10,278 bases of DNA, taken from JBFHDX01 sp041584475 (lineage in GTDB: Bacteria; Pseudomonadota; Alphaproteobacteria; UBA8366; JADFVY01). The stretch is from NCBI GenBank assembly GCA_041584475.1, contig JBFHDX010000126.1:1-10278 (forward strand), given 5' to 3'. Numbering within the stretch: position 1 is the stretch's first letter; every line of letters starts with the position of its first letter. Of the stretch, positions 1 through 7,218 are shown in pieces. The translations under genes and the position numbers were made by a program. Below the pieces are notes generated by a model. That model was not told where the DNA came from, made no database searches, and saw only the letters and a program-made list of their open reading frames with translations.

Positions 1-296
1 AGCATCTCCCGGTTCGGCACGTTGTCCGGCACCTTGCGCAGCCCGTCCATGTCGTCGGAGAAGGCGAACAGCCGGGTCGGGACGTCCGACAGCGCGGCGA
101 AGGCGTGGCGCACCATCGTCGTGCGCGCGACCTCGCCGAAGGTGCCGATGTGCGGCAGGCCGGACGGGCCGTAGCCGGTCTCGAACAGCACATAGCCCTT
201 CTCCGGCGGGTTGCCGCCGATGCGCTCGACGATGCGGCGCGCTTCCTCGAAGGGCCAGGCCCGCGCCTGCTGCGCCAGTTCGCGGATCTCGGTCAT
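1..296 (-). CDS. lysS: Lysine--tRNA ligase, class I (N-terminal part)
   Basis: Charges tRNA-Lys with lysine in the cytoplasm. Only the first 98 codons are present; the gene runs off the left edge. The translation begins MTEIRELAQQARAWPFEEAR and carries GPSGLPHIGTFGE, the HIGH-type ATP-binding signature of class I synthetases, at about residues 47-59, followed by an FSDDMDGLRKVP stretch typical of this family. Most bacteria use the unrelated class II enzyme; the class I form is found in archaea, many alphaproteobacteria and some other bacteria. The start is the ATG at 294-296, with an AAAGG Shine-Dalgarno-like stretch just upstream on the minus strand. It lies 167 bp downstream of the co-directional cation exporter, with an inverted repeat in the gap. 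The family call is firm; the C-terminal KMSKS region cannot be checked here. Confidence 0.93.
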   Translation of the reverse strand, partial: MTEIRELAQQARAWPFEEARRIVERIGGNPPEKGYVLFETGYGPSGLPHIGTFGEVARTTMVRHAFAALSDVPTRLFAFSDDMDGLRKVPDNVPNREM

Positions 297-323
297 GGGC
301 CTTTCGCCGCCGGACCCCGCCCA

Positions 324-391
324 TCGACAGGCTCGGGGCGAGGCCGCTCCCTGTGATCGGAGACAGCCGGCCCTCATACCGAGCCTGTCGA
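324..391. repeat. REP-like intergenic inverted repeat
   Basis: Two perfect 13-bp arms, TCGACAGGCTCGG (324-336) and CCGAGCCTGTCGA (379-391), face each other around a 42-bp centre. Arms of the form TCGACARGCTC followed by GGGCGA are a recurrent dispersed intergenic palindrome in GC-rich proteobacteria (established as a general pattern; its presence elsewhere in this genome is inferred). It fills most of the gap between the exporter and lysS, both on the minus strand, so a transcript from upstream could fold here. There is no T-tract, so it is not an intrinsic terminator. Confidence 0.75.
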
Positions 392-463
392 GGCATGCGG
401 GCCGAAGCGGCGGCAACCTAGGGCCTGCCCGTCGGGACGTCAACGCCGCAGGCGCCGGCCTTC

Positions 464-1330
464 TCACTCCTCGTCGGCGCAGGCGCCGCGCTCGACCTCG
501 ACGGTGGCGTGTGCCATGCCGAAGCGCTCCTTCAGCCGCGACTTGATCGCCACCGTCGCCGCCTCCGCCGGCACGTCCTCGGCGACCCGCGCGTGCAGCG
601 TGATCATCTGGCGTTCCTGGGTGATCGACCAGGCGTGGATGTGGTGCACCCCCTCGACCGCGGGGACGTTGGCGACGAGATCGGCGCCGACCTCGCGGGT
701 GTCGATCCCCTTCGGCGCGCCCTCGAGCAGGATGTGCCCGGCGTCGCGCACCAGCGTCCACGCGCTGCGCAGGACGAGCAGGCCGACGAACACCGAGAGG
801 ATCGGGTCGATCGGCATCCAGCCGGTGGTCAGGATCACCGCGCCGGCGGCGAGTGCGGCCAGCGAGCCGAGTAGATCGCCGACGACGTGGAACAGCGCCC
901 CCTGGACGTTGAGGTTGGCACGGTCGGCGCCGTGCAGGAGCCAGAACGCGACGAGATTGACCGCGAGACCGATGGCGGCGATCACCGCCACGGGCACGCC
1001 CATCACCGCCACCGGGCTCGCCAGCCGGTCGGCCGCCTCGAAGAAGATCCAGAGCGCGACGAAGATCAGGGCGATGCCGTTGATGAAGGCGACGAGCACC
1101 TGGAAGCGGTCGAAGCCGTAGGTGCGCCGCCAGTCGGCCGGACGCCGCGACAGCCGGAACGCGAACCAGGCGAGCGCCAGCGCGGCGAAGTCGGTGAGCA
1201 TGTGGCCGGCGTCGGCGAGCAGCGCCAACGACCCGGAGAGCAAGCCACCGACCAGCTCGGCCAGCATGAAGCAGCCGATCAGGACTGCGGCCCAGAAGAC
1301 CCGCCGCTCGTTCCTGCTGTGCGCGTGCAT
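464..1330 (-). CDS. CDF-family cation (Zn2+) efflux transporter, CzcD/ZitB type
   Basis: 288-residue inner-membrane transporter of the cation diffusion facilitator family, which exports Zn2+ and related divalent metals in exchange for protons. Six hydrophobic segments span about residues 12-200. The metal-site pairs are both present: H43 and D47 in TM2 (DAGHMLTD) and H148 and D152 in TM5 (FHVVGD). A cytoplasmic C-terminal domain of about 80 residues carries the usual VEGVHHIHAW sequence. The loop between TM4 and TM5 is short and not His-rich, unlike many zinc-specific members, so the metal is inferred. The ATG at 1328-1330 is preceded by GAGG six bases upstream, supporting this start. It is divergent from the helicase gene and upstream of lysS on the same strand. 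A weak TTGTAC-N17-TGTAGA pair lies in the leader. Confidence 0.92.
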   Translation of the reverse strand: MHAHSRNERRVFWAAVLIGCFMLAELVGGLLSGSLALLADAGHMLTDFAALALAWFAFRLSRRPADWRRTYGFDRFQVLVAFINGIALIFVALWIFFEAADRLASPVAVMGVPVAVIAAIGLAVNLVAFWLLHGADRANLNVQGALFHVVGDLLGSLAALAAGAVILTTGWMPIDPILSVFVGLLVLRSAWTLVRDAGHILLEGAPKGIDTREVGADLVANVPAVEGVHHIHAWSITQERQMITLHARVAEDVPAEAATVAIKSRLKERFGMAHATVEVERGACADEE

Positions 1331-1475
1331 CGCGATCCTCGATCCGGGTCGGTACTTCTACACCCTCTGCCGGGCCGCGGTACAAGGGGGAATTGCGATG
1401 CCCGCGGGATTCCGGGGCCGCGGACCCGGCCCGGTCGCGCGTCGTGGCGCTATCGCGCGCGCCCGCCGCAGCCCC

Positions 1476-1481
1476 TATGAT
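1476..1481 (+). promoter_or_regulatory. Candidate -10 box for the helicase gene, leaderless arrangement
   Basis: TATGAT matches the sigma-70 -10 consensus at five of six positions and ends 8 bases before the ATG at 1490. Transcription would begin at or next to the A of the start codon. There is no Shine-Dalgarno sequence in front of that ATG, and an in-frame TGA at 1478-1480 excludes an earlier start. No convincing -35 hexamer is visible. Confidence 0.4.
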
Positions 1482-1489
1482 GCGTCGTC

Positions 1490-4231
1490 ATGGAACCGCG
1501 CCCGACCGTCGCCGTACCCGACGTCCCCGTCCTCGTCGCCGGCCCGGCCGGGGCGGTCTGGCTCGACCGTGACGGCGAGATCCACGCGCTGCGGTCGGAC
1601 GAGGCGGCGCGCCGAGTACGCGACGGCCCGCCGCTGCTGTGCCATCTGCCGGCGACCGCACGCCGCCTGCGTACCGATCCGTTCCCGGCCCTCGACCTGC
1701 TCGAGCTGTTCGCCTTCGCCTATCCCGGGCGGTTCTGCGTGCCGACGCCGCGCGGGCTTGCGGCGGCCCTCGGCGTCGCCGAGCCGCGCGACCACGAGGC
1801 CGAGGCCGTCGCGCTCGTGCGCATGGCGGAGGCGCTGCTCGCCGGACTCGCCGCGCAGGCGGGGCCGGCGCGCAAGGACGCGCTGCGCATCGCTCGGGCC
1901 ATGGCAGCCGGCGGCTGGGCCTGGGCGCCGTTCGTCGTCGACGCACTCGGCGGTTCGTCGGAGGCGATGCCGGCAGCCGCGCCGTGGCGCGGGCTCGAGG
2001 TCTGGAGTCGGCTGCCCGAATGGCAGGACCGGGCACTGCCGCCGCCGCCCGGCAATCGGCCGGTCGAGCCGAAGGAGGCGCGCCGGCGGCTTGCCGACCT
2101 GCTCGGCGAGGACGCCGAGGCACGGCCGAGCCAGGCCGACTACGCCTCAGCGGCCAGCGCCGCCTTCGCGCCGCGCGACGAGGCCGGTGCCCCGCGTTTC
2201 GTGCTGGCCGAGGCCGGCACCGGCGTCGGCAAGACGATCGGCTATATCGCGCCGGCCAGCCTGTGGGCGGAGAAGAACGAGGCGCCGGTCTGGATCTCGA
2301 CCTACACCCGCAACCTGCAGCACCAGATCGACGGCGAGCTGGACCGACTCTTTCCCGACCGCGCCATCAAGGAGACCCAAGTGGTGATCCGCAAGGGTCG
2401 CGAGAATTACCTGTGCCTCCTCAACATGGAGGATGCGGTCAGGGGCGTCGCCGTGCGCCGCCAGGAGGCGGTGGGGCTGGGACTGCTGGCGCGCTGGGCC
2501 GCTTCGACGCGCGACGGCGACCTCACCGGCGGCGGCTTCCCGGCGTGGCTCGCCGACATTGCCGGACGCGGCCGCACGCTGGGCCTCGCCGACCGGCGCG
2601 GCGAGTGCGTCTATTCGGCCTGCGCCCATTACGGCCGCTGCTTCATCGAGCAGAGCGTGCGACGGGCACGACACGCGCGGCTCGTCGTCGCCAACCACGC
2701 GCTCGTCATGGTGCAGGCGGCGCGCGGCGCCGGCGATCCGGGCGCCCGGCCGACGCGCTACGTCTTCGACGAGGGACACCACGTATTCGACGCCGCCGAC
2801 AGCGCGTTCTCGGCGGTGCTCAGCGGTCGCGAGGCGGCCGAGCTGCGACGCTGGCTGCGCGGCGTCGAGGGCCGGCGCCGCGGCCGCAGCCGCGGCCTCA
2901 AGGCGCGCATCGAGGACCTGCTGCTCGACGACGAGGACGGCGTGCAGGCGCTCGGATCGGCGCTGCGCGAGGCCGCCGCCCTGCCGGGAGAGGGCTGGTC
3001 CGCGCGCATCGCCGAGGGACGCCCGGCCGGGCCGGCCGAGAGCTTCCTCGCAGCCGTTCGCGGCCAGGTCTACGCCAGGGCCGCCGACCCGGACAGCCCG
3101 TTCGACATCGAATGCGAGACGGTCGAGCCGGTACCCGGGCTGCTCGACGCTGCAGCCGCGCTCGACGAGGCGCTGGGCCGACTCGCGCGGCCGCTGAAGG
3201 CGCTGCGGCGCGTGCTGCTCGACCGGCTCGACGACGAGGCCGCGCAGCTCGACAGCGCGACGCGCAACCGGCTCGAGGCGGTGGCGCGTTCGATCGAGCA
3301 CCGGGCCGGCGATACGCTGGCGGCGTGGCGGTCGATGCTGGCGGCGCTCGCCGCCGAGACGCCGGACGACTTCACCGACTGGTTCGCGGTCAGCCGCCAC
3401 GACGGGCGCGACGTCGATGTCGGCATGCACCGGCACTGGATCGACCCGACGATGCCCTTCGCCGAGGCGGTCGCCGGGCCGGCGCACGGGGTACTCGTCA
3501 CCTCGGCGACGCTCACCGACGGCTCCGGCGACGCAGAGGCCGACTGGCGAGCCGCCGAGGCGCGCACCGGCGCGGTGCACCTGCCCGCGCCGGCGATCCG
3601 CGCGTCGGTGCCGTCGCCCTTCGACTATGCGGCGCAGACCCGGGTGTTCGTCGTCAACGACGTGCGCAAGGACGATCTGGACCAGGTGGCGGCGGCCTAT
3701 CGCGAGCTCTTCCTCGCCGCCGCCGGCGGCGCGCTCGGCCTGTTCACGGCGATCGGCCGGCTGCGCGCCGTACACCGGCGCATCGCCGCAGCGCTCGATG
3801 CCGCGGGCCTGCCGCTCTACGCGCAGCACGTCGACGGGCTGAGCCTGCCGACGCTGATCGACATCTTCCGCGCCGAGCGCGACGCCTGCCTGCTCGGCAC
3901 CGACGCCGTGCGCGACGGCGTCGACGTGCCGGGCCCGGCCCTGCGGCTGATGGTCTTCGACCGCGTGCCGTGGCCGCGGCCGACGATCCTGCATCGGGCA
4001 CGGCGCCGGCATTTCGGGGCGCGCGCCTGGGACGATTCGCTGACCCGGCTGCGCCTGCGCCAGGCCTTCGGGCGGCTGGTCCGGCGTGCCGACGACCGCG
4101 GCGTGTTCGTCCTGCTCGACCCGATGATGCCGTCGCGGCTCGCCGGAGCGTTCCCGGAGGGCGCGGAGCTGCGGCGCGGCGGGCTGGCCGAGGCGGTGGC
4201 CGAGACGCGGTCGTTCCTCGCCAGCCGCTGA
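1490..4231 (+). CDS. DinG/XPD-family ATP-dependent DNA helicase (Fe-S)
   Basis: 913-residue superfamily 2 helicase, expected to unwind DNA 5' to 3' during repair or at R-loops and forks. Walker A is AGTGVGKT (242-249); the DEAH-like Walker B is DEGH (427-430); motif VI is Q858-xx-G861-R862-xx-R865. Four cysteines, C309, C373, C378 and C384, have the C-x4-C-x5-C spacing of the E. coli DinG 4Fe-4S site, so an iron-sulfur domain is very likely. The first ~200 residues are not helicase: they contain CHLPATARRL, a FPALDLLELFAFAYPG stretch and TPRGLAAALGV, which follow the order of a DEDD exonuclease fold without its clear acidic residues. The in-frame TGA at 1478-1480 fixes the start at or after 1490. 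It appears monocistronic. It is one of several DinG-like paralogue types, so I give no symbol. Confidence 0.9.
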   Translation: MEPRPTVAVPDVPVLVAGPAGAVWLDRDGEIHALRSDEAARRVRDGPPLLCHLPATARRLRTDPFPALDLLELFAFAYPGRFCVPTPRGLAAALGVAEPRDHEAEAVALVRMAEALLAGLAAQAGPARKDALRIARAMAAGGWAWAPFVVDALGGSSEAMPAAAPWRGLEVWSRLPEWQDRALPPPPGNRPVEPKEARRRLADLLGEDAEARPSQADYASAASAAFAPRDEAGAPRFVLAEAGTGVGKTIGYIAPASLWAEKNEAPVWISTYTRNLQHQIDGELDRLFPDRAIKETQVVIRKGRENYLCLLNMEDAVRGVAVRRQEAVGLGLLARWAASTRDGDLTGGGFPAWLADIAGRGRTLGLADRRGECVYSACAHYGRCFIEQSVRRARHARLVVANHALVMVQAARGAGDPGARPTRYVFDEGHHVFDAADSAFSAVLSGREAAELRRWLRGVEGRRRGRSRGLKARIEDLLLDDEDGVQALGSALREAAALPGEGWSARIAEGRPAGPAESFLAAVRGQVYARAADPDSPFDIECETVEPVPGLLDAAAALDEALGRLARPLKALRRVLLDRLDDEAAQLDSATRNRLEAVARSIEHRAGDTLAAWRSMLAALAAETPDDFTDWFAVSRHDGRDVDVGMHRHWIDPTMPFAEAVAGPAHGVLVTSATLTDGSGDAEADWRAAEARTGAVHLPAPAIRASVPSPFDYAAQTRVFVVNDVRKDDLDQVAAAYRELFLAAAGGALGLFTAIGRLRAVHRRIAAALDAAGLPLYAQHVDGLSLPTLIDIFRAERDACLLGTDAVRDGVDVPGPALRLMVFDRVPWPRPTILHRARRRHFGARAWDDSLTRLRLRQAFGRLVRRADDRGVFVLLDPMMPSRLAGAFPEGAELRRGGLAEAVAETRSFLASR

Positions 4232-4259
4232 CGGGGTCGCGCGGCGCTGCCACTCCCCG

Positions 4260-4288
4260 TTGAATCGCCGGTCGCGTACGTTTAGCGT
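4260..4288 (+). promoter_or_regulatory. Weak candidate promoter for the amidase gene
   Basis: TTGAAT (4260-4265) and TAGCGT (4283-4288) are 17 bp apart in the 118-bp gap after the helicase gene. The -35 matches at four and the -10 at three positions, so this is suggestive only. It would give a leader of about 55 bases ending in the strong Shine-Dalgarno sequence. Confidence 0.25.
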
Positions 4289-4336
4289 CGGGCGCATGCG
4301 TTGCCGGGGCGGCGCCCGTGCAAGCGCCCACGATGC

Positions 4337-4343
4337 AGGGAGG
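4337..4343 (+). promoter_or_regulatory. Strong Shine-Dalgarno sequence deciding the amidase start
   Basis: AGGGAGG lies six bases before the GTG at 4350. It selects that GTG over the in-frame ATG at 4260, which has no ribosome binding site and would add 30 basic residues unlike this family. It is also complementary to the CCUCCCU of the small RNA at 9700-9706. Confidence 0.8.
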
Positions 4344-4349
4344 GAGCCC

Positions 4350-5171
4350 GTGAAGATCGTCAACCACCGCCTGCGGCAGGCCGACGGCGCCGCGGTCGAG
4401 CTCGTGCGCAGTCCGAATGTCGGCGGCCGGCTGGAGCCGCAGTACCTCGTCATGCACTACACCGCGGGCCGCAGTGCACGCTCGTCGATTGCCTGGCTGA
4501 CCGACCGCGCATCGCGGGCCTCGGCGCACCTCGTGATTGCGCGCGACGGCACGCCGACCCAGCTCGTCCCCTTCGACCGCGTGGCCTGGCACGCCGGGCA
4601 GAGCCGCTGGGAGGGGCTGACCGGGCTCAACGCCCACGCGCTCGGCATCGAACTCGACAATGCGGGGATCCTGACGCGGCGTGGCGGCAAGTGGCGCGCC
4701 TGGTTCGGCGGCGAATATCCCGACGACGAGGTGGTCGAGGCCGTCCACAAGCACGAGACCGAATCACGCGGCTGGCACGCCTATGCGGAGGCTCAGCTCG
4801 AGTCGGCGGTGACCATCGCGCAGCTGCTCGTCCGCCGCTACCGGCTGAAGGACGTGATCGGCCACGACGACATCGCGCGCGGCCGCAAGACCGATCCCGG
4901 CCCGGCCTTCCCCATGGGCAGCTTCCGCTCGGCGGTGATGGGGCGCGGCGACGACGAGGTGCCGGTCTTCGAGACGATCACCGCGCTCAACATCCGCAAC
5001 GGCCCGGGCACCGGATTCGAGCGGCTCGACGCCTCGCCACTGGCGCCGGGCACGCGGGTCGCCATGCACGGGCGCGAGGCGGAGTGGTGCTTCGTCGACG
5101 TGCTCGACGATGCCGGCACGGCCACGGTCTCGGGCTGGGTGCACGGCGCCTACATCCGTCGCGTGGACTGA
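4350..5171 (+). CDS. N-acetylmuramoyl-L-alanine amidase (Amidase_2) with C-terminal SH3b domain
   Basis: 273-residue zinc amidase that cuts the bond between N-acetylmuramic acid and L-alanine in peptidoglycan or its fragments. Residues ~28-190 form the Amidase_2 (AmpD/PGRP-like) domain. H36 (VMHYTAG), H172 (IGHDDI) and D182 (KTDPG) are placed like the AmpD zinc ligands, with K180 and E101 (GIELDN) as likely catalytic residues. Residues ~205-273 are a bacterial SH3 domain (ALNIRNGPG, then GWVHGAYI), a probable cell-wall or peptide binder. No signal peptide or transmembrane segment is visible, so it may work in the cytoplasm on recycled muropeptides, or be released in another way as endolysins are. 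The GTG start is chosen for its Shine-Dalgarno sequence. It converges with the AEC carrier with only 13 bp between the stop codons and no visible terminator. Confidence 0.9.
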   Translation: MKIVNHRLRQADGAAVELVRSPNVGGRLEPQYLVMHYTAGRSARSSIAWLTDRASRASAHLVIARDGTPTQLVPFDRVAWHAGQSRWEGLTGLNAHALGIELDNAGILTRRGGKWRAWFGGEYPDDEVVEAVHKHETESRGWHAYAEAQLESAVTIAQLLVRRYRLKDVIGHDDIARGRKTDPGPAFPMGSFRSAVMGRGDDEVPVFETITALNIRNGPGTGFERLDASPLAPGTRVAMHGREAEWCFVDVLDDAGTATVSGWVHGAYIRRVD

Positions 5172-5184
5172 CGGGCGGGCACGC

Positions 5185-6123
5185 TCAGCCGGGCACGTAA
5201 TGCACGATCACGGCGGAGACGGTCAGCACCGAGAGCAGCGTCGAGATCAGGATCACCGAGGTCGAGCGCTGCAGGTAGATGTCGTATTTCTGCGCCAGCA
5301 CGAAGATCAGCGCGCCGGTCGGCAGGGCCGAGAGGATCACCGCGGACGCGACCCACACCGGCTCCATCGGAAACAGCGTCGCCGCGAGCCACCAGGCGAG
5401 CAGCGGATTGACGAGCAGCTTGAGGGCGACGAGCCAGCCGACCTCGCCGAGCCCCGCGGTGACCTTGCGGCCGACGAGGAACAATCCCATCGCGAACAGC
5501 GCGGCGGGCGACGCCGCGGCGCCGATCGTGGCGCAGAAGTTCTCGACCGGCGTCGGCAACGGCAGGCCGCTCGCGGACCAGGCGAGGCCGCCGACCGCGG
5601 ACAGGATCAGCGGGCTCTTGAATACGCCGGCGGCGACGTCGCCGACGACCCCCAGCGCGCTCGACCGCCGCGACAGGTCGAATTCGATGATGGCGATGCC
5701 GATGGCCAGGTTGACCGCGCCGTTGATCACGGTGCCGATGATCGCCGGTAGCGTGCCGGCGTCGCCGAAGGCGAGGAGCAGCAGCGGGATGCCCATATAG
5801 CCGGTGTTCGAGAAGATCGCCGCCATGCCATGCAGCCCGACCTCGGCCGGGCGACCGCGGAAGGCAAGCTGCGCCGCCACCATGGCGATCGCCCAGGTCA
5901 GCGCCTGGGCACCGAAGAAGGTCCCGATGAAGTTCCAGTTGAAGACCTCGGCAACCGGCACGCGCGCCATCGAGACGACGAACAGCGCGGGCAGCGCCGC
6001 ATAGTAGACGAAGCGGTTGAGTACCTCCGAGGCCTGCGGCCCGAGCACCCCGAAGCGGCCGACGAGGTAGCCGGCCAGCATGATCGCGAAGACGGGCAGG
6101 GCAACGTTTAGGACCGCGTGCAT
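5185..6123 (-). CDS. AEC-family transporter (auxin efflux carrier-like permease)
   Basis: 312-residue integral membrane protein of the auxin efflux carrier family. Bacterial members carry small organic acids or other solutes, and the substrate cannot be told from the sequence. About ten hydrophobic segments are visible in two five-helix halves separated by a polar stretch near residues 150-165. The conserved first-half motif FSNTGYMGIP with its Asn-Thr-Gly and Pro lies near residues 108-117, and the second-half helix break SALPTGALIF near 263-272. Length is normal. The start at the ATG (6121-6123) gives the usual immediate hydrophobic N-terminus (MHAVLNVALPVFAIMLAGYL). It has no Shine-Dalgarno sequence; a promoter sits so close that the mRNA may be leaderless. 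It is divergent from the TerB-like gene and convergent with the amidase. Confidence 0.9.
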   Translation of the reverse strand: MHAVLNVALPVFAIMLAGYLVGRFGVLGPQASEVLNRFVYYAALPALFVVSMARVPVAEVFNWNFIGTFFGAQALTWAIAMVAAQLAFRGRPAEVGLHGMAAIFSNTGYMGIPLLLLAFGDAGTLPAIIGTVINGAVNLAIGIAIIEFDLSRRSSALGVVGDVAAGVFKSPLILSAVGGLAWSASGLPLPTPVENFCATIGAAASPAALFAMGLFLVGRKVTAGLGEVGWLVALKLLVNPLLAWWLAATLFPMEPVWVASAVILSALPTGALIFVLAQKYDIYLQRSTSVILISTLLSVLTVSAVIVHYVPG

Positions 6124-6132
6124 GAGCCGGCC

Positions 6133-6160
6133 ACTGTATCAGCGGCGAGTCGGGCGCCAA
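6133..6160 (-). promoter_or_regulatory. Candidate promoter of the AEC carrier
   Basis: On the minus strand TTGGCG (6155-6160) and TACAGT (6133-6138) are separated by 16 bp; each matches the consensus at four positions. The -10 ends nine bases before the ATG, so the expected transcript would have a leader of only about 0-3 bases. Confidence 0.45.
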
Positions 6161-6180
6161 ATCGTTTTCGCCGGCGCGCC

Positions 6181-6209
6181 TTGACGTCACGGCGGGTCAT
6201 CCCCATAAC
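6181..6209 (+). promoter_or_regulatory. Promoter of the TerB-like gene
   Basis: TTGACG (6181-6186, five of six) and CATAAC (6204-6209, four of six) are exactly 17 bp apart. The start of transcription would be near 6216, giving a leader of about 46 bases with a GGAG before the ATG. The -35 overlaps a perfect TGACGTCA palindrome (6182-6189), and the divergent carrier's -35 is only 20 bp away. Confidence 0.55.
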
Positions 6210-6261
6210 ACGCGCAACCCCGTTTCCGCCCCGGCGGGCGACCGCAAGACCGGAGCTGCGA

Positions 6262-6666
6262 ATGATCGACCCCCAGTCCGCGCTGATCTACACCATGGTC
6301 CTCGTCTCCGCGGCGGACAGCGACATGACCGACGCCGAGCTCGGCATGATCGGCGACGTCGTCCAGCACCTTCCGGTGTTCCGCGGCTACGACGCGAAAG
6401 GCCTGCCGAACACGGCGGCGATGTGCGTCGATCTCTTGTCCGGCGACAACGGCCTCGAACACACGCTCGACGTGATTCGCGGCGCGCTGCCGGACCGGCT
6501 GCGCGAGACGGCCTACGCGCTCGCCTGCGACATCGTCGCGGCCGACGGCGAGGCGACGCAGGAGGAACTGCGGGTCCTCGAGCTGATGCGCCACCGCTTC
6601 AGTCTCGAGCGCTTGGTGGCCGCGGCGATCGAGCGCGGCGCCCGCGCCCGGTTCGTGCGCAACTGA
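6262..6666 (+). CDS. TerB-family (tellurite resistance TerB-like) protein
   Basis: 134-residue soluble, helical protein of the TerB-like family. The fold is a pair of similar helical halves, each with an acidic loop that can bind divalent metal. Both halves are seen: AADSDMTDAE at 17-26 and AADGEATQEE at 93-102. No signal peptide or membrane segment is present. The ATG at 6262 has GGAG six bases upstream. Single-domain TerB-like proteins are common in alphaproteobacteria outside ter operons. With no terA, terC, terD or terZ nearby, a role in tellurite resistance should not be assumed; stress-related metal or membrane functions are suggested for the family but unproven here. It converges on the MarR gene with a 37-bp gap. 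Confidence 0.85.
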   Translation: MIDPQSALIYTMVLVSAADSDMTDAELGMIGDVVQHLPVFRGYDAKGLPNTAAMCVDLLSGDNGLEHTLDVIRGALPDRLRETAYALACDIVAADGEATQEELRVLELMRHRFSLERLVAAAIERGARARFVRN

Positions 6667-6703
6667 GCCCGAAATACGAGACGGCCAGGCGCCTCGGCGG
6701 CGA

Positions 6704-7177
6704 TCAGCGGTCGCCGCCCCTGTGGCCGGCGGAGACGCGCCGCCGCGGCTTGTCTCCGACGAGCAGCCTGAGGGCCCCGGTGAAGGCCTCGGCATCGCCA
6801 CCGAGCGCGTGGAAGAACCGACGCTGCGCCTCTTTGGCCGATTGCGTCGCCGCGGCGAGCCGCCGCCGGCCGCGCGCCGTGAGCGACAACCGCTTCGCGC
6901 GCGCGTCCCGGGGATGCGATGCCCGGGCCAGCAGCTGCAAGCGCTCGAGCTCGCGCAATACCTGCGAGACCATCATGACGTCGGCACCGCAATGACGCGC
7001 CAGCGTCACCTGGGTGACCGGCGCCGCCGCGCTCAGTTCGTCGAGACCGGCCAGCAGAAGAAACTGCACCGGCGTCAGCCCGTGCCGCTGCAGCGCCTCA
7101 CGCTCGCGCCGCTGCCACAGATTGCCGGCACGCCACAAAGCGGCACCCGGCCCGTCGGTCACCCGGTCGTATAGCAC
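6704..7177 (-). CDS. MarR-family transcriptional regulator
   Basis: 157-residue dimeric winged-helix DNA-binding protein. Such regulators usually repress genes for efflux, aromatic catabolism or oxidative stress and release DNA on binding a small ligand. Residues ~30-50 (GLTPVQFLLLAGLDEL) form the dimer/scaffold helix, ~57-95 the recognition helices (QVTLARHCGADVMMVSQVLRELERL compressed), and the RDARAKRLSLTARGRR wing is typical of MarR. The GTG at 7175-7177 is chosen because GGAGG lies seven bases upstream; a TTG at 7201 would give eight extra residues but has no ribosome binding site. It lies 111 bp downstream of groES on the same strand and could share its transcript or use its own promoter, near a palindrome at 7241-7253. 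Neighbouring targets are not evident. Confidence 0.88.
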   Translation of the reverse strand: MLYDRVTDGPGAALWRAGNLWQRREREALQRHGLTPVQFLLLAGLDELSAAAPVTQVTLARHCGADVMMVSQVLRELERLQLLARASHPRDARAKRLSLTARGRRRLAAATQSAKEAQRRFFHALGGDAEAFTGALRLLVGDKPRRRVSAGHRGGDR

Positions 7178-7184
7178 GTTGCGG

Positions 7185-7189
7185 CCTCC
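7185..7189 (-). promoter_or_regulatory. Shine-Dalgarno sequence for the MarR gene
   Basis: GGAGG on the minus strand, seven bases before the GTG at 7175-7177. It decides that start against the in-frame TTG at 7199-7201. Confidence 0.7.
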
Positions 7190-7218
7190 ACCCACCGCCA
7201 AAATGGCGCTGCGGGCAT

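Noticed and set aside
4260..4349. Earlier ATG start for the amidase
   Set aside because: No ribosome binding site and 30 family-foreign basic residues; GTG 4350 has AGGGAGG at ideal spacing.
1639..4453. Very long open frames overlapping the helicase gene on both strands
   Set aside because: They are Arg/Ala/Pro-rich shadows caused by GC-rich codon use; the frame from 1490 alone carries helicase motifs.
6262..6666. A tellurite-resistance operon
   Set aside because: Only one TerB-like gene is present; none of its usual ter partners are nearby.
7178..7201. TTG start for the MarR regulator at 7201
   Set aside because: GTG 7175-7177 has GGAGG seven bases upstream; the TTG has none.
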